DNA of 14,555 nucleotides from JBDKGD01 sp964645125. GTDB lineage: Bacteria; Patescibacteriota; Minisyncoccia; UBA6257; 2-01-FULL-56-20. The position numbers and the translations under genes are program-made. Shown one piece after another: positions 1 to 7,260 of this stretch (position 1 is the first letter of the stretch; every line of letters begins with the position of its first letter). The stretch covers positions 1 to 14,555 of the forward strand of contig CAZXZC010000021.1 of the NCBI GenBank assembly GCA_964645125.1, read 5' to 3'. Under the pieces are notes generated by a model. The model was not told the origin of the DNA and did not search any database. It saw only the letters and a program-made list of their open reading frames with translations.

Positions 1-645
1 ACGCTGTCCGCGCCCGTACTCAAAGAAGTCGGAAAGGTCAAGGATGTCTGGCAAGCCGTGGGCTCGGTTATAGGGAATGATTTTTGTAACAAACACCCAC
101 ACACAAAGGCGCATCCGCACCGAATATGAATGGTTGTTACCAATCCCCAAAACCTCGCAACACTCCTCAAGCTGAGCATCTATGAGTTCTATGAGTCGTT
201 CTGGTTCGTCTGAACCATACGCTAACACAATCATGCCCGCAAACTCGACGGTCACGGGAAATGCGTTGTACTCCATTGATACGATCTTTAAAAGGCTTAA
301 GCAAGCCTCAAGGTATCTAACAAAGTTTCCAAACCGACTAGAAACAACATATGGTGCAACCACTGTGTATTCTAGATCGGACAGTTGAAGTGGATGTTCG
401 CCACGCCACAAGTGCAAAAGCTTTGCCAAAGACTCCGGATGAATCCGAAAGTCAGAGGCAACAGTTAAATAAACTTGTTGCTCGAATTTGGTTGGAAGCG
501 CCCGTTCGATACGGACAATAACTGTGTTTGGTTTCCAGTGAAAGGCGCGCGCAATAGTTTGCACGCTGGGATTAGCGGGAACCAAATCAAACCTTCCAAT
601 TGGCACTAGTTCGCCCCTGCGCTCAGCTGCTCGACTCTCTTTCAT
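1..645 (-). CDS. Unrecognised protein, truncated by the left edge
   Basis: An open frame of 215 codons runs from ATG at 645 leftwards to base 1 without a stop, so its C-terminus lies outside the window. The start is chosen because AGGAG lies 7 bases upstream and a sigma70-type promoter lies about 80 bases upstream. The protein begins MKESRAAERRGELVPIGRF and is soluble-looking, with no signal peptide or membrane segment. A middle part reads VAPYVVSSRFGNFVRYLEAC and the last visible part reads DLSDFFEYGRG. I recognise no family or catalytic motif. It follows the histidine phosphatase on the same strand, but its own promoter suggests separate expression. The frame and SD make it a real gene with good confidence; the function is unknown. 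Confidence 0.75.
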   Translation of the reverse strand, partial: MKESRAAERRGELVPIGRFDLVPANPSVQTIARAFHWKPNTVIVRIERALPTKFEQQVYLTVASDFRIHPESLAKLLHLWRGEHPLQLSDLEYTVVAPYVVSSRFGNFVRYLEACLSLLKIVSMEYNAFPVTVEFAGMIVLAYGSDEPERLIELIDAQLEECCEVLGIGNNHSYSVRMRLCVWVFVTKIIPYNRAHGLPDILDLSDFFEYGRGQR

Positions 646-728
646 ACGTTTCTCCTGTGTGATTTTGTAAAACCGAAGTTTTTAAAATACGATAAGCAAG
701 TTTGCCCACCTCGGGTGCGCTAAATCAA

Positions 729-756
729 ATTATACATACTAATATACATTAGTCAA
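729..756 (-). promoter_or_regulatory. Promoter with embedded palindromic operator
   Basis: On the minus strand TTGACT (756-751) and TATAAT (734-729) are separated by 16 bases, a near-consensus sigma70 promoter for the gene starting at 645. The perfect inverted repeat ACTAAT-ATAC-ATTAGT occupies 738-753, filling the spacer and touching the -35 element. That is a typical place for a dimeric repressor to block RNA polymerase. Which regulator binds is unknown; autoregulation by the truncated downstream gene is one possibility. Confidence 0.6.
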
Positions 757-812
757 TGGTATAAAAGGCTACTAACAAACAGGAGCTTAACCGATAAAAA
801 CCAACCAATAAG

Positions 813-1382
813 TCAAGAGAGTGGAATTTTTTCCACTCTCTTTTTTTTCACATCAAGCACAACAATCGAGTCTTTTATGCTGTAGGCAAGGCTTTTTTTA
901 ATGCTCCACCCCAGTACTAATCCAACCAGAAGCACAATCAAAACATTATGAGAAACAATAAGTACCATTGGTTTCTTTGATGTTGAAAGCCCAGATAAAA
1001 ACATCCCCACACGCTTCTTTACGTCGGTAAAACTTTCACCACCAAGGTGTTTTCTCTGTGCCAAAGGCGTTTTTTCATAAGTAGCCCAATCAATTTCACT
1101 TTCTTTTTTCCCCTCCACCACACCCCCAGCGCGCTCTCGTAACAGGGGATTATAGACGGCTGCGCGGTGGAGTTTTTTTGAAAGTATCTGCGCCGATTCC
1201 TTGGCTCGCCCCAGATCGCTCGCCAAAATACCATCGGGCTGTAGGTGAAGCGCAAGAAGTCGATCCGCAACACGCGCCATTTCTTTTGTACCTTTTATAG
1301 ATAATCTCCCTGGTAAAGACCCAAGCAGCAGCCCGCGTGCCCCTTCGACAGTTTCTCCGTGTCGCACAAGAATAAGCTTCAT
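813..1382 (-). CDS. Histidine phosphatase family protein (phosphoglycerate-mutase-like)
   Basis: A 189-residue cytosolic protein of the histidine phosphatase superfamily. The N-terminal MKLILVRHGET carries the RHG motif whose histidine is the phospho-acceptor. SDLGRAKESAQIL supplies the usual second arginine, LLRERAGGVVEG the acidic region, GESFTDVKKRV the GES segment, and LIVSHNVLIVLL the second active-site histidine. All core residues are present, so it is probably an active phosphatase or mutase; the substrate cannot be told. The ATG at 1382 is chosen because the RHG motif normally lies close to the N-terminus. The frame extends upstream to an in-frame ATG at 1388 and a TTG at 1400. No SD is visible. 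It lies directly downstream of ssrA on the same strand, so co-transcription with smpB and ssrA is likely. Confidence 0.88.
   Translation of the reverse strand: MKLILVRHGETVEGARGLLLGSLPGRLSIKGTKEMARVADRLLALHLQPDGILASDLGRAKESAQILSKKLHRAAVYNPLLRERAGGVVEGKKESEIDWATYEKTPLAQRKHLGGESFTDVKKRVGMFLSGLSTSKKPMVLIVSHNVLIVLLVGLVLGWSIKKSLAYSIKDSIVVLDVKKKRVEKIPLS
815..848 (+). terminator. Hairpin with U-tract overlapping a gene end
   Basis: A perfect 12-bp stem (815-826 with 831-842, loop TTTT) is followed on the plus strand by a run of T to 848, the layout of an intrinsic terminator for plus-strand transcription. It lies inside the last codons of the minus-strand phosphatase gene. Read on the minus strand it has A-rich bases before the stem and no U-tract after it. 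No plus-strand gene ends here, so it may block readthrough or antisense transcription. Confidence 0.45.
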
Positions 1383-1432
1383 GAGCATAGGTATAAACAA
1401 AAATGGAGCAATAGTCCATTTTAGTTTTTATG

Positions 1433-1781
1433 TGGAGATGGAGGGAGTTGAACCCTCGTCTTGAGAATAGCTACATAACCTCTCTACCAGCACTATCCCT
1501 TTTGAAAAAAGGGCAAACGATCTCTGTATTGTTTAGCTCGCTTCCACACAGAAATCATGAAGTGAAAACAAGCGATTCTCGCATGTATAACACCCACTCC
1601 ACTTCAGGCGAGACGCCAAAGTGGGGGATGGCCTTATAGCAAATTTAGTTTACGCGTAAGCGAAACCAAATGCAGGCACTGCAACACGTTGGTTGTCAGT
1701 TGAAGGGTTGTCAGATTTATGAGGTGACGCTCATGTTGGCAAGATTATGTAAGGCATATTTCAGCAAATCCCGGCATCCCC
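1433..1781 (-). ncRNA. ssrA: Transfer-messenger RNA (tmRNA)
   Basis: tmRNA rescues stalled ribosomes together with SmpB, acting as a tRNA-Ala mimic that adds a degradation tag. On the minus strand the 5' end GGGGATG (1781-1775) pairs with CATCTCC near the 3' end (1440-1434), forming the acceptor stem, with discriminator A at 1433. Just inside the 3' end is the T-arm, GAGGG-TTCAACT-CCCTC. CCA is not fully encoded. A tag reading frame ends with TAA at 1652-1650 and encodes a peptide ending PAFGFAYA. The resume codon is probably GAC at 1712 (tag starting DNPSTDNQRV) but could lie further in. The FAYA end replaces the common ALAA. The gene begins 10 bases after the smpB stop, the classic smpB-ssrA arrangement. 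The frame opening at 1430 on the other strand is a shadow of this RNA. Confidence 0.93.
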
Positions 1782-1791
1782 GTATGAAAAT

Positions 1792-2256
1792 TTAAAACGA
1801 AGCCGATCGCGCCATGTCGCGGTCTAAGTCTCGTTGCCGTATTACCTCTTTTTTATCAAAGTTCTTTTTCGGTTTGGCGATAGCAATAGAAAGCTTCACC
1901 AACCCTTTCTTAATAAAAACATTTTTTGGCACACATGTCAATCCTTTCTGCGCCAGCGCGGTTGCAATATCCGCTATTTCTTTTGTGTGCAACAGAAGTT
2001 CTCGGGTTCTGTCTTCGCCATAATCCTTTGGTGCGTTTTTGGGTTGCAACAATGCAATACGCGCGCCAAGTAAATAGGGCACTCCACCTCGCACCACCAC
2101 GTACGACCCTGAAATATCAAACCGTCCTGCTTTGGCCGACTTTACCTCATACCCATGCAGCACCACCCCAGCCGTATATTCTTCCAAAAACTCAAAATCA
2201 AACCGCGCCCTGCGGTTTTCTGAAACAATAGAAGATGTGGTGCGTGCCGGCTTCAT
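1792..2256 (-). CDS. smpB: SsrA-binding protein SmpB
   Basis: SmpB binds the tRNA-like domain of tmRNA and delivers it to ribosomes stalled on broken mRNAs; its C-terminal tail fills the empty mRNA channel. The 154-residue sequence matches the family over its whole length: SENRRARFDFEFLEEYTAGV at the start, GYEVKSAKAGRFDISGSYVV in the core, then RTRELLLHTKEI and KKNFDKKEVIRQRDLDRDM near the end. Length is normal. Only about 2 bases separate the predicted start of transcription from the ATG: a -10 TACACT lies at 2270-2265 with TGGCAA 17 bases upstream. The mRNA is therefore probably leaderless, and no SD is present. ssrA follows after 10 bases and the phosphatase after that, so the three probably form one transcription unit. 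Confidence 0.95.
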   Translation of the reverse strand: MKPARTTSSIVSENRRARFDFEFLEEYTAGVVLHGYEVKSAKAGRFDISGSYVVVRGGVPYLLGARIALLQPKNAPKDYGEDRTRELLLHTKEIADIATALAQKGLTCVPKNVFIKKGLVKLSIAIAKPKKNFDKKEVIRQRDLDRDMARSASF

Positions 2257-2295
2257 ATACGGATAGTGTATGAAAAATGGGGGATAATTGCCACG

Positions 2296-2330
2296 TTACA
2301 AAAAAGAAAAGGCAGGCGTAAGCGCCTGCC
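2296..2330 (-). terminator. Intrinsic terminator of minus-strand RNA 2
   Basis: A perfect 8-bp GC-rich stem (2311-2318 with 2323-2330, loop 2319-2322) is followed on the minus strand by TTTTCTTTTTT (2310-2300), a strong Rho-independent terminator. It lies upstream of smpB and cannot end smpB itself. It ends the candidate RNA initiated near 2526. Confidence 0.8.
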
Positions 2331-2526
2331 GAGAAAACTGAAATTGTATCTCCTTGTAAATCGGAATGTGCTAAGAGGTGGGACAAAAGGCCAAAACGTA
2401 CCCACGATACAGTTATATAATAAGCGGTCCGCAGGCACCTTTTCCACGCACATGCGCGGTGAACTGATGTGAAAGTGTACGTTTTAACCTTTTGCCAAAG
2501 AGCAGGACTTCCGTTCCTAATCTTTG
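2300..2526 (-). ncRNA. Candidate structured small RNA 2
   Basis: About 227 nt lie between an extended -10 element on the minus strand (TGC-TACTAT, with TACTAT at 2538-2533) and the terminator at 2330-2300. The centre is a long stem: 2381-2401 pairs with 2477-2496. It consists of a perfect 9-bp AAAACGTAC/GTACGTTTT helix, a 2x2 mismatch, then AAAAGG/CCTTTT, closing a loop of about 75 nt. Inside, CAGTT/AACTG extends the stem. I find no convincing ORF on either strand. A long imperfect rod with an internal loop recalls 6S RNA in outline only; no family signature was recognised. It could instead be a long smpB leader with an attenuator. Confidence 0.5.
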
Positions 2527-2548
2527 CAGCTCATAGTAGCAGAAGTTG

Positions 2549-2587
2549 TATAAATAAAAAATAAAACGGCCCAAACCTGTTGGGCCG
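2549..2587 (-). terminator. Intrinsic terminator of minus-strand RNA 1
   Basis: The perfect 8-bp stem CGGCCCAA/TTGGGCCG (2567-2574 with 2580-2587, 5-nt loop) is followed on the minus strand by a U-rich run (2566-2549). It separates the two candidate RNAs. Confidence 0.78.
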
Positions 2588-2789
2588 CCAAGGATATTTA
2601 AAGTCCCCTTTATTTGGCTGAAAGGCTTTTTAGGCCGTTCGGGACTATATTTAAAAAATACGAATCAGGAAGGATTCCAACTTTTGACGGTGTAGGATCT
2701 GCACGACCCCGCGCATGTGCACATCGCACAATTTCAAAAGTTTAACCAAGGTATCCTCCCTGAAGCGGTCTTATTCAAGCTGTATGAAC
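2550..2789 (-). ncRNA. Candidate structured small RNA 1
   Basis: About 240 nt lie between a good sigma70 promoter (2826-2797) and an intrinsic terminator (2587-2549). On the minus strand CAGGGAGGAT (2762-2753) pairs with ATCCTTCCTG (2675-2666) over 10 bp including one wobble. After an asymmetric internal loop, AACTTTTGA (2742-2734) pairs perfectly with TCAAAAGTT (2687-2679). A second domain pairs AGTCCC (2646-2641) with GGGACT (2607-2602) around a small GGC/GCC hairpin. No convincing ORF is present. It lacks the SRP apical motif and the RNase P core. The rod with a central asymmetric loop makes 6S RNA a weak possibility; otherwise it is unidentified. Confidence 0.55.
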
Positions 2790-2796
2790 TACCTCA

Positions 2797-2826
2797 TATA
2801 TAGCAAGAAAGGCGCCACCCTGTCAA
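2797..2826 (-). promoter_or_regulatory. Promoter of minus-strand RNA 1
   Basis: TTGACA (2826-2821) and TATATA (2802-2797) are separated by 18 bases, predicting a start near 2789. It diverges from ileS and overlaps no minus-strand coding region, which supports an RNA gene downstream. Confidence 0.65.
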
Positions 2827-2850
2827 CTCCAAAAAACAAGAGAATTAAGC

Positions 2851-2856
2851 TACAAT
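2851..2856 (+). promoter_or_regulatory. -10 element of ileS
   Basis: TACAAT lies 19 bases before the ileS ATG, so the mRNA would have a leader of about a dozen bases and no SD, as for smpB. No good -35 hexamer is visible. No T-box or other leader regulation can fit in so short a leader. Confidence 0.5.
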
Positions 2857-2875
2857 AAGCAGATACACAACCCCC

Positions 2876-5800
2876 ATGGCCCAATCCCAAAAACGCAAAA
2901 AAACGCAAAAAACCCCGCCAAAGCGGGCGAAAACCTCAGCCGCCCACCAGCCCTTTTTCCAAAACGGTTTGAAGATGCCTGAGCTAGAGGAGCAGGTGCT
3001 TTCATTTTGGGAGTCCGGTAACATCTTTCAAAAAAGTCTGGAGAAAAACAAAAAAGGCAAAGAATTCGTATTTTTCGAAGGCCCTCCAACCGCCAATGGC
3101 CACCCGGGCATCCACCACGTACTTTCACGCTCATTCAAAGACATCATCTTGCGGTACAAAACCATGCAAGGCTACTTTGTGCCGCGCCGCGCCGGCTGGG
3201 ACACCCACGGCTTGCCAGTAGAGTTACAGGTAGAAAAAGCGTTAGGCCTCAAATCTAAAAAAGACATCGAAGCCTATGGTATTGAAGCGTTCAACCAAAA
3301 GTGCAAAGAGTCGGTGTGGGAATACATTGACGAGTGGAACCAAATAACGCGGCGCATGGGTTTTTGGCTTGATGAAAAAAACGCCTACGCCACCTACAAA
3401 ACCAGCTACATCGAAACACTGTGGTGGATCATGAGCCAAATATACGCAAAAGGCCTTTTGTATGAAGGCTACCGCATCGTACCGTGGTGTACGCGTTGTG
3501 GCACTGGCTTGTCATCACACGAAATCGCCCAAGGCTACAAAGAAGTAGAGGACACCTCGGTGTATGTGAAGTTTAAACTTTCACCCGGTCAGCGTATCGG
3601 CGCGTTTGAAACTAACGCAACCACCAGCATCCTTTCGTGGACCACCACCCCGTGGACGCTCCCAGGCAATGTTGCGCTTGCGGTAGGGGAGCACATTACC
3701 TACTCACTCCTAAAAACCGAGGCTGGTGAAGTCTATGTGTGCGCTGCAGAGTTGGTAGAAAAAGTCTTTGGCGACACAAAGCTCACCGAAGTCGCCCGCG
3801 TTTCAGGCCACGACCTCGTGGGCTTGCGCTATGTGCCGTTGTTTGATGTCGCAAAACTTAAAACCGAAAAATCATACCAAGTGTATGCGGCTGACTTCGT
3901 CACCACCACTGATGGCACCGGCGTGGTGCACACGGCTGTAATGTATGGTGAAGACGACTACAAGCTCGGCGTGCAACTTGGCCTGCCGCAACACCATACC
4001 GTTGCAGACACCGGGCATTTCACCACTGATGTGCCAGAACTTGCCGGCGCCTATGCGAAAAGCTCCACAACTGAACAAAAAATATTTGAACACCTCGAAC
4101 GTTCCGGTAGGTTATTCAAAACCGAAAAATACACGCACGAATACCCGCACTGTTGGCGCTGTGACACGCCGCTGTTGTACTACGCCCGCAGCGCCTGGTT
4201 TGTTGCCATGTCCAAACTTAAAAAACAGTTAGTGGAGCGCAACCAAACCATCTCCTGGACACCTGCGCATATCAAAACGGGCCGTTTTGGTGAATGGCTC
4301 GCCGATGTCAAAGACTGGAACTTCTCGCGCGAACGCTACTGGGGCACCCCAATTCCCTTGTGGCGCTGCGCCCAGTGCAACCACTTAGAAAGCATCGAAA
4401 GCATCGCTGCACTTCGTGAAAAAGTAAGTCGCGGCAACACCTTTGTGGCAGTGCGCCACACGCAAGGGGAGCATAACGTAAAGCAGTTCATCGCCTCCGG
4501 CCCCGAAACTGCCGGCCACACCTCGCACCTCACCACCAAAGGCAAAAAAGACGCGCTAGTCCTTGCCAAAAAATTAGCGAAGCAAAAGTTCGATGTCATA
4601 TACACCTCCCCATACGAACGTACCAAGTTTTTGGCACACGCAGTCGGCGACATCTTGGGGTGCCCTGTTATAGAAGAAGAAGGTTTGGGTGAGTTAAACA
4701 CCGGCATCTACAACTGGAAGCCGGTCAGGCAGTATCGAAAATTATTTACCACCCCAGAAGAAAAATTGACCCTACGCCCCGAAGGTGGCGAAAGTGGTAA
4801 CGATGTACGAGCTCGCATCGTCCAAACACTCAAAAAAATAGATAGCGAAAATGAACACAAAAAAATCCTGGTCGTCACCCATGCTGATCTTGTTTGGTTA
4901 GGCAAAGCAGCCTTTGAAAATAAAGAAGGCGACGCACTCTGGAATTCGTTCTACCCAGATCTCGGGGGACACGCCGAAATCCCCGTAGCCCAACTCCCGA
5001 CCAACCGCGAGGGGCTTATCGACCTGCACCGTCCATTCATAGACGCCGTAACCTACCCGTGTAGGGAGTGTCGCGGTGGCGTAATGACCCGCATCAAAGA
5101 ACTCGCCGATGTATGGTTTGATGCCGGCTCTATGCCATACGCTCAGGTGCATTTCCCATTTGAGAAAAATCAAAAGTTGGGCAAAGGAAAAATAGCAGGT
5201 GTCGCCTTTCCTGCTGACTACATTGTCGAAGCAATGGATCAAACCCGCGGCTGGTTCTACACCCTCCTTGCCGTTGCCACCGTGCTAGAACTTCCCGCCC
5301 CATTCAAAAACGTTACATGTTTGGGCCTTATCAATGACAAGCAAGGCAAAAAAATGTCCAAGTCAAAGGGTAACATCGTATTTCCCATGGACATGGCACG
5401 CACTCACGGCCTCGATGCCGTGCGCTGGTATTTTTATGTAGTAAACCCACCAGGTGAAACCAAAAACTTTAGCGAAGCAGAAATCTCCGAAGACTTCCGC
5501 AAGCTGCACCTTATTCTCTATAACTGTTTCGTATTCTGGAACACCTACGCCGACAAAAAAGCCAAATTTTCACGCGCCTCAAAGAATGTACTCGATGCCT
5601 GGATCATAAGCCGGCTTGAATTAACCATCGCCCAAGCCACCAAGCACATAGACGCATACCGTTTGCGTGAAGCCGGACTCGCTATTCAAGAATTTGTAGA
5701 TGACCTGTCCCGCTGGTACCTGCGCCGCTCTCGCCGCCGCTTGCAAAAACCAGACAACGCAAAAGAGTATGCGGTAGCCTCCGCCACGCTTGCCTATGCG

Positions 5801-6451
5801 TTAAAAACCGTAAGTCAGTTACTCGCGCCGTTTTGCCCATTCTTTGCTGAAAGTTTATATACCGAGCTCGCCCGTGCCGACAAGGGGAGTGTATATAAAG
5901 AATCAGTACACCTCGATAGCTACCCGCGTGCCACTCAAAAACCAAACGCCGCTACGTTCGCGCTCATGCAAGCCGTCCGCGATGTTTCATCAGCTGGCCT
6001 TAGCGTACGCGCAAGCCAAGGCATTAAAGTGCGCCAACCATTAGCCAGTGTTACCGTAAAAAATACCCAGCTCAAAGGCAAAAAAGAATATCTCGAGATT
6101 ATTAAAGACGAAGTAAACGTAAAAGAAGTTGCCTTTGATGCCAAGCAGGAAGGGGAAGCTGTGCTTGATACCGTCATCACGCAAGAACTCAAAGAAGAGG
6201 GGATGCTGCGCGAGCTTGTGCGTTCCATTCAAGAGCTTCGCCAAAAACAAGCACTGCAACCAAAAGATAAAATTGTGGTAATGGCAGTCACTACCGACTC
6301 CGCCGCGCAGGCCATGCTTACCGCCGCAGCTGCGTTTCTCAAAAAAGAAGTAAACGCTACAAAGCTCACCATTGTGCCAACAGTAAAAAACGGCACTGAG
6401 CTCCGTATCGCTGACGGTAACGTAACCGTTGCCATCCAGAAAGCGAAGTAA
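2876..6451 (+). CDS. ileS: Isoleucine--tRNA ligase with inserted histidine-phosphatase domain
   Basis: Charges tRNA-Ile with isoleucine. The 1191 residues are longer than a usual IleRS of about 950-1050. After a lysine-rich tail (1-22) come the class I HIGH-type motif HPGIHH (76-81), the editing domain, the FSRERYWGTPIPLW segment, a CxxC pair, DVWFDAGSMPYAQ, KMSKS (826-830) and an anticodon-binding domain. The eukaryote-like C-terminus (ELVRSIQELRQKQALQPKDKI) and overall style suggest the IleS2 type, often insensitive to mupirocin. Between about residues 518 and 712, inside the zinc-binding part of the core, sits a histidine-phosphatase domain. It has VAVRHTQGEHN (R527, H528), TSPYERTKFLA (R582), RPEGGES and LVVTHADLV (H669). 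All its catalytic residues are visible, although RHG reads RHT. Its role is unknown. The ATG at 2876 is leaderless in style. Confidence 0.96.
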   Translation: MAQSQKRKKTQKTPPKRAKTSAAHQPFFQNGLKMPELEEQVLSFWESGNIFQKSLEKNKKGKEFVFFEGPPTANGHPGIHHVLSRSFKDIILRYKTMQGYFVPRRAGWDTHGLPVELQVEKALGLKSKKDIEAYGIEAFNQKCKESVWEYIDEWNQITRRMGFWLDEKNAYATYKTSYIETLWWIMSQIYAKGLLYEGYRIVPWCTRCGTGLSSHEIAQGYKEVEDTSVYVKFKLSPGQRIGAFETNATTSILSWTTTPWTLPGNVALAVGEHITYSLLKTEAGEVYVCAAELVEKVFGDTKLTEVARVSGHDLVGLRYVPLFDVAKLKTEKSYQVYAADFVTTTDGTGVVHTAVMYGEDDYKLGVQLGLPQHHTVADTGHFTTDVPELAGAYAKSSTTEQKIFEHLERSGRLFKTEKYTHEYPHCWRCDTPLLYYARSAWFVAMSKLKKQLVERNQTISWTPAHIKTGRFGEWLADVKDWNFSRERYWGTPIPLWRCAQCNHLESIESIAALREKVSRGNTFVAVRHTQGEHNVKQFIASGPETAGHTSHLTTKGKKDALVLAKKLAKQKFDVIYTSPYERTKFLAHAVGDILGCPVIEEEGLGELNTGIYNWKPVRQYRKLFTTPEEKLTLRPEGGESGNDVRARIVQTLKKIDSENEHKKILVVTHADLVWLGKAAFENKEGDALWNSFYPDLGGHAEIPVAQLPTNREGLIDLHRPFIDAVTYPCRECRGGVMTRIKELADVWFDAGSMPYAQVHFPFEKNQKLGKGKIAGVAFPADYIVEAMDQTRGWFYTLLAVATVLELPAPFKNVTCLGLINDKQGKKMSKSKGNIVFPMDMARTHGLDAVRWYFYVVNPPGETKNFSEAEISEDFRKLHLILYNCFVFWNTYADKKAKFSRASKNVLDAWIISRLELTIAQATKHIDAYRLREAGLAIQEFVDDLSRWYLRRSRRRLQKPDNAKEYAVASATLAYALKTVSQLLAPFCPFFAESLYTELARADKGSVYKESVHLDSYPRATQKPNAATFALMQAVRDVSSAGLSVRASQGIKVRQPLASVTVKNTQLKGKKEYLEIIKDEVNVKEVAFDAKQEGEAVLDTVITQELKEEGMLRELVRSIQELRQKQALQPKDKIVVMAVTTDSAAQAMLTAAAAFLKKEVNATKLTIVPTVKNGTELRIADGNVTVAIQKAK

Positions 6452-6452
6452 C

Positions 6453-6495
6453 CAACCCTCCTCCGCTAAAGTTTCGGCGAGGCAAGGTAGGGTTT
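6453..6495. repeat. Imperfect palindrome after ileS
   Basis: AACCCT pairs with AGGGTT around an inner CCT-CGC/GCG-AGG stem just after the ileS stop codon. There is no U-tract, so it is a weak terminator at best. The following text, TAGGGTTTAG...TAGCCAATAG, recurs in permuted form near 11438-11462, suggesting short dispersed intergenic repeats. Confidence 0.4.
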
Positions 6496-6518
6496 AGGGT
6501 ATAGCCAATAGTAAGCAC

Positions 6519-6546
6519 GTCTGTCATCCCGAGCATCGTGAGGGAT
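6519..6546. repeat. REP-like dispersed repeat (GTCATCC...GGATCT)
   Basis: The text CTGTCATCCCGAGC, a 3-base turn, then GAGGGATCTC forms a small palindromic unit. A second copy with substitutions lies at 13432-13462 (CTGTCATCCTAAGC...GAAGGATCTC). Units of this kind are common extragenic palindromes in many bacteria. This copy sits upstream of the promoter at 6618. Confidence 0.55.
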
Positions 6547-6617
6547 CTCTATATCAAGACCAGCCTTCCTATGAACTCAAAAAAACCTTATTTCTCAAGG
6601 CTTTTACAGTCAAAGTT

Positions 6618-6646
6618 TGACAAAAAAGAAATAAAAATGTATAATG
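6618..6646 (+). promoter_or_regulatory. Perfect-consensus sigma70 promoter
   Basis: TTGACA and TATAAT with exactly 17 bases between them match the consensus at every position. The predicted start is near 6652, giving an 80-nt leader to the ATG at 6734. The same perfect arrangement occurs only once more in the window, at 10688. Confidence 0.85.
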
Positions 6647-6733
6647 TAAAAAGCAAAATCATGCGGGAAATTGCCATTAGCATGCCGCAAAACTCAAACA
6701 ATTCAATGCTAAAAAACAGAAAGGTAGTGAAAT

Positions 6734-7117
6734 ATGTTAGCAAATGCATTGCAATTTGAGGAAAGAAAAAATGGGTTTTTTATCGTCGGCATCACTCTCT
6801 CGCAAGAGGGATACGAAGAGGTAAAAAACGAGGTTATTCGCCAAAAACCCTACGCGGCGCTCTTTGCCGCACCGGTCGATTTCGGCCCATTGGCCGAAAA
6901 AGGAATCGACTCGATGCAGATCGAGTTGGTCGGAGAACAAAACATTTACAACAACATCATAGGGATGATCGACCAGTTCCCTGAAGCGGTTGATGCAGCA
7001 GGGTCGGGCGCGCTCATTCTGGAAGGAGATAAGAAAATGTTTGTGTCCACTGCCATCTGGGGCGTGGATGCTGGCATCCGCAGTATGTTTGAAGCTGTGC
7101 TCGACTGCTGGAATTAA
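6734..7117 (+). CDS. Unrecognised 127-residue protein with hairpin-packed mRNA
   Basis: A soluble protein with no recognised family, starting MLANALQFEERKNGFFIVGI and containing SGALILEGDKKMFVSTAIWG. The ATG at 6734 follows AAAGGT at a usable SD distance and a perfect-consensus promoter. The coding sequence is packed with local stems. GCGGC/GCCGC lies at 6854-6870. TTCGGCC-CATT-GGCCGAA at 6881-6898 is nested inside TCGATT/AATCGA (6876-6909). ACTCGAT-GCAG-ATCGAGT lies at 6909-6926, ATCGACC/GGTTGAT at 6968-6994, and GGATG-CTGG-CATCC at 7066-7079. This matches the operon starting at 10688 and is unlike ileS just upstream. High expression is inferred from the promoter. Function unknown. Confidence 0.85.
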   Translation: MLANALQFEERKNGFFIVGITLSQEGYEEVKNEVIRQKPYAALFAAPVDFGPLAEKGIDSMQIELVGEQNIYNNIIGMIDQFPEAVDAAGSGALILEGDKKMFVSTAIWGVDAGIRSMFEAVLDCWN

Positions 7118-7145
7118 AAAACCAGAGGGTAGCGCATCACAACCA

Positions 7146-7171
7146 GGGGAAGCCTTTGTAAAGGCTTCCCC
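7146..7171 (+). terminator. Strong hairpin after the 127-residue gene
   Basis: A perfect 11-bp stem, GGGGAAGCCTT with AAGGCTTCCCC, loop TGTA, lies 28 bases after the stop codon. No U-tract follows, so it may be a 3' end protected against exonucleases rather than a classical intrinsic terminator. Confidence 0.5.
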
Positions 7172-7260
7172 GTTCCATTAGATTCAGCAAACATTGGTGA
7201 ACCTACAGAACTTGTTACAAAAAGAAACGACGGATAAAAAAGTGTAGTGGTGAGACTAGG

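Noticed and set aside
1430..1639. Short plus-strand ORF starting MWRWRELNPRLE
   Set aside because: It is the reverse side of the tmRNA gene; this translation is a common artefact of tRNA-like T-arms.
2597..2875. T-box leader for ileS
   Set aside because: The structured RNA is on the opposite strand and the ileS -10 lies only 19 bases before its ATG.
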